Shown: positions 21,082 to 30,021, numbered from the stretch's first letter. The stretch: 34,828 nt of DNA from DATLYF01 sp035575095 (GCA_035575095.1 DATLYF010000038.1:1-34828); one strand, 5' to 3'. Notes: a model not told the origin generated them from the letters alone. Numbers and translations: made by a program.

Positions 21082-22418
21082 TGAGCCTCAGCCACAGCCC
21101 GCTCGTCACCGACCTCTATCAGCTCACCATGCTGCAGGCCTATCACCAGGCCGGCATGGTCGACAGCGCCACGTTCGAGCTGTTCGTGCGCCGCCTGCCG
21201 GCCGAGCGCGGCTTCCTGCTCGCCGCCGGTTTGGAGCAAGTCCTGGAGTTCCTGGAGAATCTACGCTTCTCAGCGGAGGAGCTGGACTGGCTGCGCTCGA
21301 CCGGCCGCTTCCGCGACGATTTCCTGGACAGCCTGGCGGGACTGCGCTTCCGCGGCGACGTGGACGCTCTGCCCGAGGGCACGGCCTGCTTCGGTCAGGA
21401 ACCCATTCTGCGCGTCACCGCGCCCCTGCCCCAGGCCCAGCTCGTCGAGAGTCGGCTGATCAACATCGTCCACTACCAGACCCTGGTGGCCAGCAAGGCG
21501 GCACGCAGTGTGCTGGCGGCCCCGGGCAAGCTGCTGGTCGACTTCGGCCTGCGCCGGGCCCACGGCGGTGAGGCCGGATTGTGGGCGGCCCGGGCCAGCT
21601 ACATCGCCGGCTTCAATGGCAGCGCCACGGTGCTGGCCGGGATGCGCTATGGTATTCCCGTCTATGGCACCATGGCCCACTCCCTGGTGATGGCCTTCGA
21701 CCACGAGGAGGATGCCTTCGAGCACTTCGCCCTGTCCCAGCCCGACAACGTGGTGCTACTCATCGACACCTACGACACCCTGGCGGCTGCGGCCAAGCTG
21801 CCGGCGCTGGCGGTACGCCTGGCCGAGCGCGGCATCCGTATCAAGGGCGTGCGCCTGGACAGCGGCGACCTGGCCGTGCTGTCTCGGGAAGTGCGGCGCA
21901 TCCTCGACGAAGGCGGCCTGCGGGAAGCCATCATCTTTGCCAGCGGTGACCTGGACGAATACCTCCTGGCCGAACTGCTGCGCGGCGGTGCGCCGATCGA
22001 CGGCTTCGGCATTGGCACGCGGCTGACCATTGCCAGCGACGCACCTCACCTGGACTGCGTGTACAAGCTGCAGGAGTACGCTGGCCGGCCGCGGCGTAAG
22101 CGCTCCACGGGCAAGGCCACCTGGCCGGGACGCAAGCAGATCTACCGCTGTTACGCCGACGGCATCATGAGCGGCGACTGTCTGGGTCTGCTGGATCATG
22201 CCGAGCCGGGCACGCCACTGCTGCAGCCGGTGATGCGCCAGGGTCAGCGTCTGCGGCCGGCCGAGCCGCTGCCGGTGATCCGCGAACGTGCCCGGCGGGA
22301 ACTGGCGGCGCTGCCGGAGCCGTTACGTGATCCCACGGTCCGCGGCGCCGCCTATCCGGTGACCATAGCCGCTACCCTGCAGGCGCTGGCCGACCGTCTC
22401 GATCTGGAAACCCATTGA
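21081..22418 (+). CDS. pncB: Nicotinate phosphoribosyltransferase
   Basis: 445 residues. It couples nicotinate to phosphoribosyl pyrophosphate, giving nicotinate mononucleotide. The N-terminus TDLYQLTMLQAY is typical, and the histidine that is phosphorylated in this family is His200 in GTMAHSLVMAF. Later family stretches are RLDSGDL and FGIGTRL. Directly coupled to pncA, it forms the standard two-step route from nicotinamide to NaMN. The length is normal for the bacterial type closest to the human enzyme. Confidence 0.95.
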   Translation: MSLSHSPLVTDLYQLTMLQAYHQAGMVDSATFELFVRRLPAERGFLLAAGLEQVLEFLENLRFSAEELDWLRSTGRFRDDFLDSLAGLRFRGDVDALPEGTACFGQEPILRVTAPLPQAQLVESRLINIVHYQTLVASKAARSVLAAPGKLLVDFGLRRAHGGEAGLWAARASYIAGFNGSATVLAGMRYGIPVYGTMAHSLVMAFDHEEDAFEHFALSQPDNVVLLIDTYDTLAAAAKLPALAVRLAERGIRIKGVRLDSGDLAVLSREVRRILDEGGLREAIIFASGDLDEYLLAELLRGGAPIDGFGIGTRLTIASDAPHLDCVYKLQEYAGRPRRKRSTGKATWPGRKQIYRCYADGIMSGDCLGLLDHAEPGTPLLQPVMRQGQRLRPAEPLPVIRERARRELAALPEPLRDPTVRGAAYPVTIAATLQALADRLDLETH

Positions 22419-22425
22419 GCCCGCC

Positions 22426-22770
22426 ATGCCTACACCCATCACTTATTTCGATCCCCGCCCGCCGCGCGGTCTGCTGCTGCCCCGCACCCGCTCGACTATG
22501 GACGGCGGTCTACGCTACCCCGAAGACGTGCCGGACGGTGTGCGGCGCTGCGAACTGCTCGAGGCCGAGCTGCGCCCTTGCGGCGAAATCGCCATCTTGC
22601 TCGGCGACGGCGAAGCGAGGTGGGAGCGCTCCGGCGTGAGTGGGGTGCTGGAGGGTGAGGACGGCTCCTTGGCCCTGGTTCTGGACGGAGACGAGATCCT
22701 GCTGTTCCGGCCGCGCGATCGCGAGCGGGTCAGCGCCCTGTTCCTCAAGCTGGCCAGCCGCCAGTACTGA
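22426..22770 (+). CDS. Hypothetical 114-residue protein downstream of pncB
   Basis: A small acidic cytoplasmic protein with no signal peptide or membrane segment. The first 40 residues are Pro/Arg-rich (YFDPRPPRGLLLPRTR). The rest looks like mixed beta strands (ELRPCGEIAILLGDGEARW, SLALVLDGDEILLFRPRD). The gene starts seven bases after pncB without its own ribosome binding site, so it is probably translated by coupling. I do not recognise the family. A role with NAD salvage is only positional. Confidence 0.6.
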   Translation: MPTPITYFDPRPPRGLLLPRTRSTMDGGLRYPEDVPDGVRRCELLEAELRPCGEIAILLGDGEARWERSGVSGVLEGEDGSLALVLDGDEILLFRPRDRERVSALFLKLASRQY

Positions 22771-22841
22771 GCATCCGCAAAGCAAGCCCGCCGCGCTGGA
22801 GGCGACGGGTTCGGACGCGGAACGAATGTTCTTTGCCTTCC

Positions 22842-23021
22842 TCAGACGCTGCTGAGCTGTTCCTCGATGGCCAGCAGGGCCATATTGAGGCGCATCACGG
22901 CGATGCGTTCGACGCTGGAGCTTTCCCCCCGCTGTTCCAGGTTCTGGGCGTGCAGTTGCAATATTTCGGCGGCCTCGTGGGCAGCCTCCAGCAGTTCTTG
23001 TAGAGCTTCGCTAGCTTCCAT
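22842..23021 (-). CDS. Small acidic helical protein, 59 residues
   Basis: Starts MEASEALQELLEAAHEAAEI and ends AIEEQLSSV. It is rich in Ala, Glu and Leu, with heptad-like spacing, and is predicted to be almost entirely alpha-helical. An AGGAG (23028-23032) stands six bases before the ATG, which supports real translation. It is convergent with the upstream hypothetical gene and divergent from the EF-G-like gene. Function unknown; helical oligomerisation or a binding partner is plausible. Confidence 0.62.
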   Translation of the reverse strand: MEASEALQELLEAAHEAAEILQLHAQNLEQRGESSSVERIAVMRLNMALLAIEEQLSSV

Positions 23022-23189
23022 TTTTCACTCCTAAACGGCCGGCTCCCCTCCGCTCGTCTCCCTGGATTGTTTACGGAATGCCGGTGCCGACGCCTCGTAA
23101 ATTTAGCACCTATACTTGCGGATAAGTAACGATTTTTTTCATTTCCTGTCTATTTTTGTTTCATCTCCGTTCATTTTCGGGAGGATGCG

Positions 23190-25238
23190 ATGGCTCACTA
23201 CAGTACGGAATCCATCCGTAACATTGTCCTGGTAGGCCATGGTGGGGCCGGCAAGACCACCCTGGCCGAGGCCCTGTTGCTGGCCGCCGGACAGATCAAT
23301 GTCGCCGGCAGCGTGGACAAGGGCAACACGTTCTGCGACTTCGATCCGTTGGAAAAAGAGCACCTGCATTCCTTATACGCCAGCCTGGTGAGGCTGGAGG
23401 CAGGCTCGGCCCACGTCAATCTCATCGACACCCCGGGCTTTCCCGACTTCATCGGCGAGGCCATCGCCATGCTGCCGGCGGTGGAGACCGCGGCCATCGT
23501 CATCAACGCCCAGACCGGCATCGAGGCGCTGACCCAGCGCATGATGGAGCGCGCCGCCGAGCGCCGGCTGTGCCGCATGATCATCGTCAACAAGATCGAT
23601 GCCGAGCACCTCGACCTGCCCGGCCTGCTCAACCAGATCCAGGAGACCTTCGGCCGCGAGTGCCTGCCCATCAACCTGCCGGCGGACGGCGGTCAGCGGG
23701 TGGTAGACTGCTTCTTCAATCCCGACGGCGCATCCGATTTCTCCAGCGTGGCCGCCGCCCACGAAGCCATCATCGACCAGGTGGTGGAGCTCGACGAGGA
23801 ACTGATGGAGCTGTACCTGGAGCAGGGCCAGTCGCTCCAGCCCGAGCAGTTGCACGATCCCTTCGAGCGCGCCCTGCGCGAGGGGCATCTGGTGCCGGTG
23901 TGCTTCGTCTCCGCCCGCACCGGAGCCGGTGTAGCGGAACTGCTACAGGTGTTCGAGCGTCTGCTGCCCAACCCGGCCGAGGGCAATCCCGAGCCTTTTC
24001 TGCGCGGCGAAGGGCCGGATGCCGAGCCGTTCCAGGCGGTGCCCGACCCCGATCGGCACGTCATCGCCCACGTCTTCAAGGTGATCATGGATCCCTATGT
24101 GGGCAAGCTGGCTTTGTTCCGCATCCACCAAGGCACAGTGCGCAAGGACACGCAGCTTTACATTGGTGATGCGCGCAAGCCGTTTCGCGTCGGCCATCTG
24201 TTCCAGATCCACGGCAAGGAACACCCCGAGGTCGAGATCGGCATTCCCGGCGACATCTGCGCCGTGGCCAAGGTAGACGAGATCCACCGCGACGCGGTGT
24301 TGCACGACTCCCACGACGAGGACCACATCCACCTGCGCCCGCTGCGCTTCCCCACCCCGCTGTTCGGTCTGGCCATCACCACCAAGAGCCGCGGCGACGA
24401 ACAGAAGCTATCGGATGCCCTGCACAAGCTGATGGAGGAGGACCCCTGCCTGAACCTGGAGCGCGACTCGGCCACCCGCGAGAGCGTGCTGCGCGGACTG
24501 AGCGAGCTGCACCTGCGTGTCACCCTGGAGAAGATGCGCGAACGCTTCCGCCTGGAAGTGAACACCCGGCCGCCGCGCATCGCCTACCGCGAGACCATCA
24601 GCATCAGCGCCGAGGGGCACTACCGGCACAAGAAGCAGACCGGCGGCGCCGGCCAGTTCGGCGAGGTGTTCCTGCGCGTGGAGCCCCTGGAGCGCGGTGC
24701 CGGCTTCGAGTTCGCCAGCGAAGTGGTGGGTGGCGCCATCCCCAGCCAGTTCCTGCCAGCGGTGGAGAAAGGGGTGCGCGAGGCTCTGACGAGCGGCGCC
24801 ATCGCCGGTTATCCGATACAGGACATCCGCGTGGTGGCCACCGACGGCAAGAGCCATCCGGTCGATTCCAAGGAAATCGCCTTTGCCATCGCCGGCCGCG
24901 AGGCCTTTCTCGATGCGGTGCGCAAGGCGCGGCCGCTGCTACTGGAGCCCATCGTCAATCTGGAACTCATCGTGCCGGCGGACAATGTGGGCGCCGTCAC
25001 CGGTGACCTCTCCAGCCGTCGCGCCCGCATCAACGGCACTGCCACCCGCCCGCTGGGCATGATGGCCATCTTCTGCCAGGCACCGCTGGCGGAGCTGGAG
25101 GGTTATCAGTCACTGTTGAAATCGCTGACCGGAGGACACGGCAGTTACAGTCTGGAATTCAGCCATTACGAGCCGGTCCCTCCGGACATTCAGCAAAGAC
25201 TGCAGGCCGCCTACAAACCAGCAGCGGCCAACGGGTGA
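23190..25238 (+). CDS. EF-G-like translational GTPase (FusA paralogue)
   Basis: 682 residues with EF-G-like domain order: GTPase (1-270), domain II (about 290-375), III, IV (about 460-590) and V. The P-loop is GHGGAGKT (16-23), switch II starts DTPGFPDF, and the base-recognition motif is NKID. Domain IV includes the HKKQTGGAGQFGEV stretch and domain V the closing RPLGMMAIFCQAPLAELEGYQ. It belongs to the EF-G-like group found besides true EF-G, whose members are shorter than FusA and whose exact role is uncertain. No rpsL, rpsG or tufA gene is adjacent, which also argues against the main EF-G. GGGAGG precedes the ATG. The 168 bases upstream are AT-rich compared with the surroundings and probably contain its promoter. 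Confidence 0.9.
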   Translation: MAHYSTESIRNIVLVGHGGAGKTTLAEALLLAAGQINVAGSVDKGNTFCDFDPLEKEHLHSLYASLVRLEAGSAHVNLIDTPGFPDFIGEAIAMLPAVETAAIVINAQTGIEALTQRMMERAAERRLCRMIIVNKIDAEHLDLPGLLNQIQETFGRECLPINLPADGGQRVVDCFFNPDGASDFSSVAAAHEAIIDQVVELDEELMELYLEQGQSLQPEQLHDPFERALREGHLVPVCFVSARTGAGVAELLQVFERLLPNPAEGNPEPFLRGEGPDAEPFQAVPDPDRHVIAHVFKVIMDPYVGKLALFRIHQGTVRKDTQLYIGDARKPFRVGHLFQIHGKEHPEVEIGIPGDICAVAKVDEIHRDAVLHDSHDEDHIHLRPLRFPTPLFGLAITTKSRGDEQKLSDALHKLMEEDPCLNLERDSATRESVLRGLSELHLRVTLEKMRERFRLEVNTRPPRIAYRETISISAEGHYRHKKQTGGAGQFGEVFLRVEPLERGAGFEFASEVVGGAIPSQFLPAVEKGVREALTSGAIAGYPIQDIRVVATDGKSHPVDSKEIAFAIAGREAFLDAVRKARPLLLEPIVNLELIVPADNVGAVTGDLSSRRARINGTATRPLGMMAIFCQAPLAELEGYQSLLKSLTGGHGSYSLEFSHYEPVPPDIQQRLQAAYKPAAANG

Positions 25239-25266
25239 TCGGATTATCCCTATTCTGCCCTGCGGC

Positions 25267-25536
25267 TCAGCCAGCTCGAGCCGTGGGGTAGCGCTGCTCG
25301 AAGCGAGTCAGCACCTGGTGGAGGTGATGGGCCTTGAGAAACAAGCCCAGGGATTCGGCCTGCTCGATGTCCTCCAGCATGAACTGCCGGATCTGGCAGA
25401 CACCGGCCTCGCTCTTTAGCAGGCACGCGCCTAGTTCTGCGGCAACGATTTCCGGCACATGCTCGTGTTCGGCGATGGCTCGGATCTCCTCCTCATCTAA
25501 ACCGCAGAAATCCAGGCACTCTTGCAATGTCAGCAT
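25267..25536 (-). CDS. Hypothetical 89-residue protein
   Basis: Begins MLTLQECLDFCGLDEEEIRAIAEHEH and is predicted to be all-helical and acidic, with a histidine-containing second half (LKAHHLHQVLTRFEQRY). I chose the ATG at 25536 because GGAGG lies six bases before it; an ATG five codons upstream would place that site inside the gene. Three cysteines or more (Cys7, Cys11, and one in GACLLKSEAGVC) could bind metal, but spacing is irregular. No family recognised. It is convergent with the EF-G-like gene. Confidence 0.65.
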   Translation of the reverse strand: MLTLQECLDFCGLDEEEIRAIAEHEHVPEIVAAELGACLLKSEAGVCQIRQFMLEDIEQAESLGLFLKAHHLHQVLTRFEQRYPTARAG

Positions 25537-25786
25537 GTCTCGCCTCCTCATCGTGTGGTTCTCGATCCGGCTCGGTGCATCGCGGCACCGTTCCGGTGCA
25601 AGGCTCCGCCATTATGATGAGGGCCGCCTTCCCTGGAGCCTGTCAAGAGACAGCCCGCCGCCAAGGACAGATTACATAATCCTTTGTTTATGTTGATTTT
25701 TGATGGCAGTTTGATGACATTGCCGACAAAAAGGGAAGAAGACCGGGGTCGGGACTGTCACGTATTTTTATGCATATTCCGCGCCG

Positions 25787-26317
25787 TCAACTGGGCGGTT
25801 TGTTCCGCAGTCTTTCCCAGACATCGCGGTAAGCGGCCAGCACCGTATCGCCGAAACAAACCAGATAGACCCGTTCCAGTTCAGCGTCGGTGTCCAGAAA
25901 AGAGCGGACTTCGCGGATAGCGATCTCGGCCGCGCCCTTTACAGGATAGCCGTAAACTCCACAACTAACAGCAGGGAATGCGATGGTGCGCACGCCGTAT
26001 TTTCGCGCCAGAGCCAGGCTGTTGCGATAGCAGGCCGCCAGCAGTGCCGCTTCGCCCTGCTTGCCTCCCTGCCACACCGGTCCCACGGTGTGGATGACAT
26101 AGCGTGCTGGCAGGCGGTAACCTTTGGTGATGCGTGCCTCGCCGGTAGGGCAGCCACCCAGAGTACGGCATTCAGCCAATAACTCGGGACCGGCAGCGCG
26201 GTGGATGGCGCCATCCACACCTCCGCCGCCGAGCAGCGAGCTGTTAGCGGCGTTGACAATGGCATCGACGGCAAGCCGAGTGATATCCGTTTGGATGATC
26301 TCGATGCGTTCCGTCAT
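25787..26317 (-). CDS. ymdB: Macrodomain O-acetyl-ADP-ribose deacetylase (YmdB-like)
   Basis: 176 residues. Hydrolyses O-acetyl-ADP-ribose and can remove mono-ADP-ribose from proteins. Matches E. coli YmdB closely: VNAANSSLLGGGGVDGAIHR contains the catalytic Asn25 and Asp35, and the later HTVGPVW and SCGVYGYPV loops line the ligand pocket. GGAGG stands four to five bases before the ATG at 26317; a longer frame upstream lacks homology. A perfect FNR-type box lies upstream in the right place for activation, so expression may rise when oxygen is low. It shares the strand of aroC but is likely separately transcribed. Confidence 0.92.
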   Translation of the reverse strand: MTERIEIIQTDITRLAVDAIVNAANSSLLGGGGVDGAIHRAAGPELLAECRTLGGCPTGEARITKGYRLPARYVIHTVGPVWQGGKQGEAALLAACYRNSLALARKYGVRTIAFPAVSCGVYGYPVKGAAEIAIREVRSFLDTDAELERVYLVCFGDTVLAAYRDVWERLRNKPPS

Positions 26318-26371
26318 GACACCTCCGGCCCGATCTCTTGACCGGGCATGCCACAGCTGGCCAAGGTGCTC

Positions 26372-26413
26372 AAAATATGCTGTCAATACTAAAATATTTT
26401 TGATCTACATCAA
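26372..26413 (-). promoter_or_regulatory. FNR/ANR-type box and -10 element upstream of the macrodomain gene
   Basis: TTGAT-CTAC-ATCAA (26400-26413) is a perfect 14-base FNR-family site, symmetric on both strands. On the minus strand a -10-like TATTTT (26377-26372) follows. With a start site near 26365 the box would centre at about -41.5, the position for class II activation. The start codon is about 48 bases further. A 14-base palindrome AGCCGCATGCGGCT directly follows the aroC stop (26427-26440). Confidence 0.65.
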
Positions 26414-26440
26414 CTGAAATTAGTTCAGCCGCATGCGGCT

Positions 26441-27541
26441 TCAGCGCACCGCACCAGGGATGACCGGGACCTCGGCGCTGACATCGTAGTTCTGGGCGCG
26501 GTGGCGCAGGGCGTGATCCATCAGCACCAGGGCCAGCATGGCTTCGGCGATGGGTGTGGCGCGGATGCCGACGCAGGGATCGTGACGCCCCTTGGTCACC
26601 ACCTCCACCGGGTTGCCGTGCACGTCGATGCTGCGTCCCGGCAAGCGGATGCTGGATGTCGGTTTGAGGGCGATGTGGGCGACGATGTCCTGGCCGCTGG
26701 AGATGCCGCCGAGGATGCCGCCGGCATGATTGCTGAGGAAGCCCTCGGGGGTCAGTTCGTCGCGAAACTCCGTGCCCTGCGCCTCGACGCAGGCGAAGCC
26801 ATCGCCGATCTCCACCCCCTTGACGGCATTGATGCTCATCAGAGCGTGGGCGATGTCGGCATCCAGCCGGTCGAAGATCGGCTCGCCCCAGCCCACCGGT
26901 ACGCCTCTGGCCACCACCGTGACCTTGGCACCGATGGAGTCGCCGGACTTGCGCAGCGCGTCCATGAACGCCTCCAGTTCCATCACCTTGTCCGGGTCGG
27001 GGCAGAAGAAAGGGTTGTCGTCGATGCTCTCCCAGACGATCTTGCCGGGCTTGATCGGGCCGAGCTGGGCCAGATAGCCCTGGATCGTTACTCCGTAGCG
27101 GTGCTTGAGGTACTTCTTGGCGATCGCCCCGGCGGCCACGCGCATGGCGGTCTCACGGGCCGAGGAGCGGCCGCCGCCGCGGTAATCGCGGATGCCGTAC
27201 TTGTGCTGGTAGGTGTAATCGGCGTGACCGGGACGGAAGCGGTCCATGATCTCCGCGTAATCCTTGGAGCGCTGGTCCACGTTCTCGATCAACAGCCCGA
27301 TGGGCATGCCGGTGGTCACCCCTCCGAACACTCCAGAGAGAATCTTCACCTCGTCCGGCTCGCGGCGCTGGGTAGTGTGGCGGCTCTTGCCGGGGCGGCG
27401 CCGCTCCAGTTCCACCTGGATGTCCTCCTCGGACAACGGCAGGCCGGGCGGACAGCCGTCGACGATGGCGCCCAGGGCCGGGCCGTGGCTCTCGCCGAAG
27501 GTGGTGACGGTGAACAGTCTGCCAAAGCTGTTGCCGGACAT
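26441..27541 (-). CDS. aroC: Chorismate synthase
   Basis: 366 residues; converts EPSP to chorismate, the last step of the shikimate pathway, with reduced FMN. Begins MSGNSFGRLFTVTTFGESHGPALG, the first family signature. It also has GVTTGMPIGLLIEN, the RPGHADYTY stretch, the YRGGGRSSARETAMRVAAGA signature and the late RHDPCVGIRATPIAEAMLALVL signature. The length is normal for the proteobacterial form. The ribosome binding site is weak. The gene stands alone here, with 92 bases separating it from the sensor kinase gene upstream. Confidence 0.97.
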   Translation of the reverse strand: MSGNSFGRLFTVTTFGESHGPALGAIVDGCPPGLPLSEEDIQVELERRRPGKSRHTTQRREPDEVKILSGVFGGVTTGMPIGLLIENVDQRSKDYAEIMDRFRPGHADYTYQHKYGIRDYRGGGRSSARETAMRVAAGAIAKKYLKHRYGVTIQGYLAQLGPIKPGKIVWESIDDNPFFCPDPDKVMELEAFMDALRKSGDSIGAKVTVVARGVPVGWGEPIFDRLDADIAHALMSINAVKGVEIGDGFACVEAQGTEFRDELTPEGFLSNHAGGILGGISSGQDIVAHIALKPTSSIRLPGRSIDVHGNPVEVVTKGRHDPCVGIRATPIAEAMLALVLMDHALRHRAQNYDVSAEVPVIPGAVR

Positions 27542-27633
27542 GGGGGTCGAGCTCGCACTCTAGATATTCGGGGACGAAAGATTTATTGTCCGGCTTGAGG
27601 GCGGCGACGCAAGAGGGAATTTGCACCGGGCGC

Positions 27634-29019
27634 TCAACCCGCCAGCGGCAGACTGACCCTGATCAGCGCCCCGCCGCCGGGCGCATCGCCGATCTCCAGG
27701 GAGCCGCCGTAGGCCTCCTCTACCAGATCCCGTACCACCGCCAGGCCGATGCCGTGACCGGCGGTGGCCGAGTCGGCGCGCCCTCCCCGCTCCAGGATGC
27801 GGCTGCGCTGGTCGGGCGGGATGCCGGGACCGTCGTCCTGCACCTCCAGTCGCCAGCAGTCGCCCTCGCGGTGGCCGCGCAGGCTCACCCGCCGCCGTCC
27901 CCACTTGCAGGCGTTGTCGGCCAGGTTACCGAGGATCTCCATGAGGTCGCCCTCGTCGCCCTGGAACTGCAGGCCAGGCTCCAGTTCCAGGGCAATGGTC
28001 AAGCCCTTGGCGTGGTAGACCTTGGCCAGGGCGTCCACCACCTTCCCGGCCAGCGGGGCCACCGGCAACGGCCTGGCCAGGAAATCGCGCCCGGAGGCGG
28101 CGGCGCGCTGCAACTGGTAGTCCACGGTGCGGTTCATGCGCTCCACCTGCTCGCGCACCACCTCGGGCAGCTCCGGGCCGGCAGGATTGAGCGCGCCGCG
28201 CAGCACCGCCAGCGGCGTCTTGAGGCTGTGGGCGAGATCTCCCAGGGCGTTGCGGTAGCGCTCCAGGTGCTGCTGGCGCTGGCGCAGCAGGCCGTTGAGG
28301 CCATCCGCTAGAGCCTCCAGCTCGCGCGGGAAGGGGCCGGACAGCTGGCTGCGGCGGCCAGCCTGGATCTCTGCCACCTGGCGCTCGGCCCGGCGCAGGG
28401 GCTGCAGGCTCCAGCGCAGGATCAGGCTCTGGGCGACGAGCAGCAGCACGCCCGAGCCCAGCAGCCAGCCCCACAGGCTACGCCGGTAGCTGGCGAGCTG
28501 CTCGTTGAAGCCGGCCGGCTCCTCCGCCACCCAGAAGGTGAAACGGTGGTATTGCTCGGGTGCGGTCTCCCAGTCGACGCGCAGAGACAGCAGGAACAGG
28601 TCGTTGCCGGCGGCGTCCTTGATGCTGGTGAACAGCGGCTCACCCAAGATCGGCGGCGTGGTCGGGGTGGGTGCCACCAGGCCGAGTAGCGAGCGCGATT
28701 GCCAGATCATCTCGCCTTGCTCGTCGAGCACCCCGGCGTAGAGACCGGACAAGGGCGAGGACAGCCGCGCCTCGGGCAGGACCTCGGGCAGGCGCACACG
28801 GCTGCCGTCGGCTTCCGGCTCGGCCGTGCCCAGCAGCATGTAGACCTGGGCCTGGAGACGCTGCTCTACCGCTTCCAGAGCGCTGTAGCGGAAGCCCTGC
28901 TCCAGGGACAGGCCGGTCAGCCCGAGAAAGGCCAGCAGCACCACCCCGGCACCAGTCAGCAACCGGGCTTGCAGGGACGGCAGGATGCTCCTCCAGAAAC
29001 GGCGCAGACGCAGGCCCAT
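27634..29019 (-). CDS. PhoQ-like sensor histidine kinase
   Basis: 461 residues. Two membrane helices (about 18-38 and 183-205) frame a periplasmic sensor of about 145 residues, the topology of PhoQ. A HAMP linker follows. The phosphorylated His264 lies in GDLAHSLKTPLAVL, the form of the H-box seen in PhoQ. The ATPase domain has LMEILGNLADNACKW (N-box), DDGPGIP and GHGIGLAVV. The gene starts 12 bases after the response-regulator stop with little ribosome binding site, so it is probably coupled. PhoQ senses Mg2+, pH and cationic peptides, but the sensor domain here is too different to assign a signal. Confidence 0.9.
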   Translation of the reverse strand: MGLRLRRFWRSILPSLQARLLTGAGVVLLAFLGLTGLSLEQGFRYSALEAVEQRLQAQVYMLLGTAEPEADGSRVRLPEVLPEARLSSPLSGLYAGVLDEQGEMIWQSRSLLGLVAPTPTTPPILGEPLFTSIKDAAGNDLFLLSLRVDWETAPEQYHRFTFWVAEEPAGFNEQLASYRRSLWGWLLGSGVLLLVAQSLILRWSLQPLRRAERQVAEIQAGRRSQLSGPFPRELEALADGLNGLLRQRQQHLERYRNALGDLAHSLKTPLAVLRGALNPAGPELPEVVREQVERMNRTVDYQLQRAAASGRDFLARPLPVAPLAGKVVDALAKVYHAKGLTIALELEPGLQFQGDEGDLMEILGNLADNACKWGRRRVSLRGHREGDCWRLEVQDDGPGIPPDQRSRILERGGRADSATAGHGIGLAVVRDLVEEAYGGSLEIGDAPGGGALIRVSLPLAG

Positions 29020-29031
29020 GATGGCACGCAG

Positions 29032-29715
29032 TCAGCCCTGGCTGCGCGCCAGGCGGAAACAGTAGCCGCGACCGCGCAGGGTGTCGATGGGGTTGAGGGT
29101 ACGCTGCGGGTCCAGCTTGCGCCGCAGCCGGCCCACCAAGACCTCCAGCACGTTGCTGTCGCGGTCGGCATCCTCTTCGTAGAGATGTTCGGACAGCTCG
29201 GTCTTGGATACCACCTGGCCGGCATGCAGCATCAGATATTCCAGCAGGCGGTATTCATAGGCGGTGAGTTCCACCGGCTGGCCGTGCACGGTAACCTGCT
29301 GGCTGGCAGTGTCAAGGGCCACCGGCGGGCACTCCAGTACCGAACGCGTCCAGCCCTCGGCGCGGCGCAGTAAAGCTTTGAGCCGCGCCAACAGTTCCTC
29401 GATCTGGAAGGGCTTGACCAGATAGTCGTCGGCGCCGGCATCGAGACCGGTTACCTTGTCCTGCCAGCGACCGCGGGCGGTGAGGATGAGCACCGGAAAG
29501 CGCCGCCCGCGCTCGCGCCAGTAGCGGATGATGCCGACCCCGTCGCGATCTGGCAGCCCTAGGTCCACCACCGCCAGATCGATGGGATACTCCTCGCCCA
29601 TGTATTGGCCGCTGCTGCCGTCGGCGGCGCTGTCCACGGCGTAGCCGGCGGCCCGCAACTGCTGGCTGAGCTGCTCGCGCAGCGGCGCCTCGTCCTCAAT
29701 GACCAGGATGCGCAT
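29032..29715 (-). CDS. PhoP-like OmpR-family response regulator
   Basis: 227 residues. The receiver domain begins MRILVIEDEAPLREQL, with the phosphorylation site Asp51 in AVVDLGLPD and the conserved LTARG and KPF positions. The winged-helix DNA-binding domain (about 128-225) includes LTAYEYRLLEYLMLHAG and the recognition region RDSNVLEVLVGRLRRKLD. GGAGGAGG immediately precedes the ATG. It lies between a PepSY-like gene and its kinase partner, an arrangement common for PhoPQ-like systems. Confidence 0.93.
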   Translation of the reverse strand: MRILVIEDEAPLREQLSQQLRAAGYAVDSAADGSSGQYMGEEYPIDLAVVDLGLPDRDGVGIIRYWRERGRRFPVLILTARGRWQDKVTGLDAGADDYLVKPFQIEELLARLKALLRRAEGWTRSVLECPPVALDTASQQVTVHGQPVELTAYEYRLLEYLMLHAGQVVSKTELSEHLYEEDADRDSNVLEVLVGRLRRKLDPQRTLNPIDTLRGRGYCFRLARSQG

Positions 29716-29730
29716 GCCTCCTCCCCGCCG

Positions 29731-30021
29731 TTACTGGCCCCCGTCCCGGGGAGGTACCCGCATGGTGCGCACCTTGCCGCCCGGCAGCAATATCTTGGCC
29801 TTGTAGCCGGGCAGCCCGCCGCCCTCCTCGGGCACGATGCGCAGCACCTGCCCGCCGGTGCGTTGGCGCAGCTCGGAGGCGGCCTGCTCGACCCCGGACC
29901 CCTTGCCGCCGCCCTTGCCCCGCCCCGGTTTGTCCGCCAGGACGTTGCCACAGATCAGGCCCAGCGCGGTGGCGAGCAACAACAGGATACGGGATCTGGG
30001 CAGAAGGCGCATGAGGCTCAT
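29731..30021 (-). CDS. Exported PepSY-like protein, first gene of the PhoPQ-like operon
   Basis: 96 residues: a signal peptide ending near NVLA-D (27-29), a short Gly/Lys-rich linker (DKPGRGKGGGKG) and a C-terminal half. That half resembles a PepSY unit, with AASELRQRTGGQVLRIVPE and YKAKILLPGGKVRTMRVP. PepSY-like exported proteins often precede two-component genes and may modulate the sensor in the periplasm. GGAGA is about eight bases before the ATG. It is 15 bases from the response-regulator gene. The family assignment is by pattern and moderately sure. Confidence 0.75.
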   Translation of the reverse strand: MSLMRLLPRSRILLLLATALGLICGNVLADKPGRGKGGGKGSGVEQAASELRQRTGGQVLRIVPEEGGGLPGYKAKILLPGGKVRTMRVPPRDGGQ

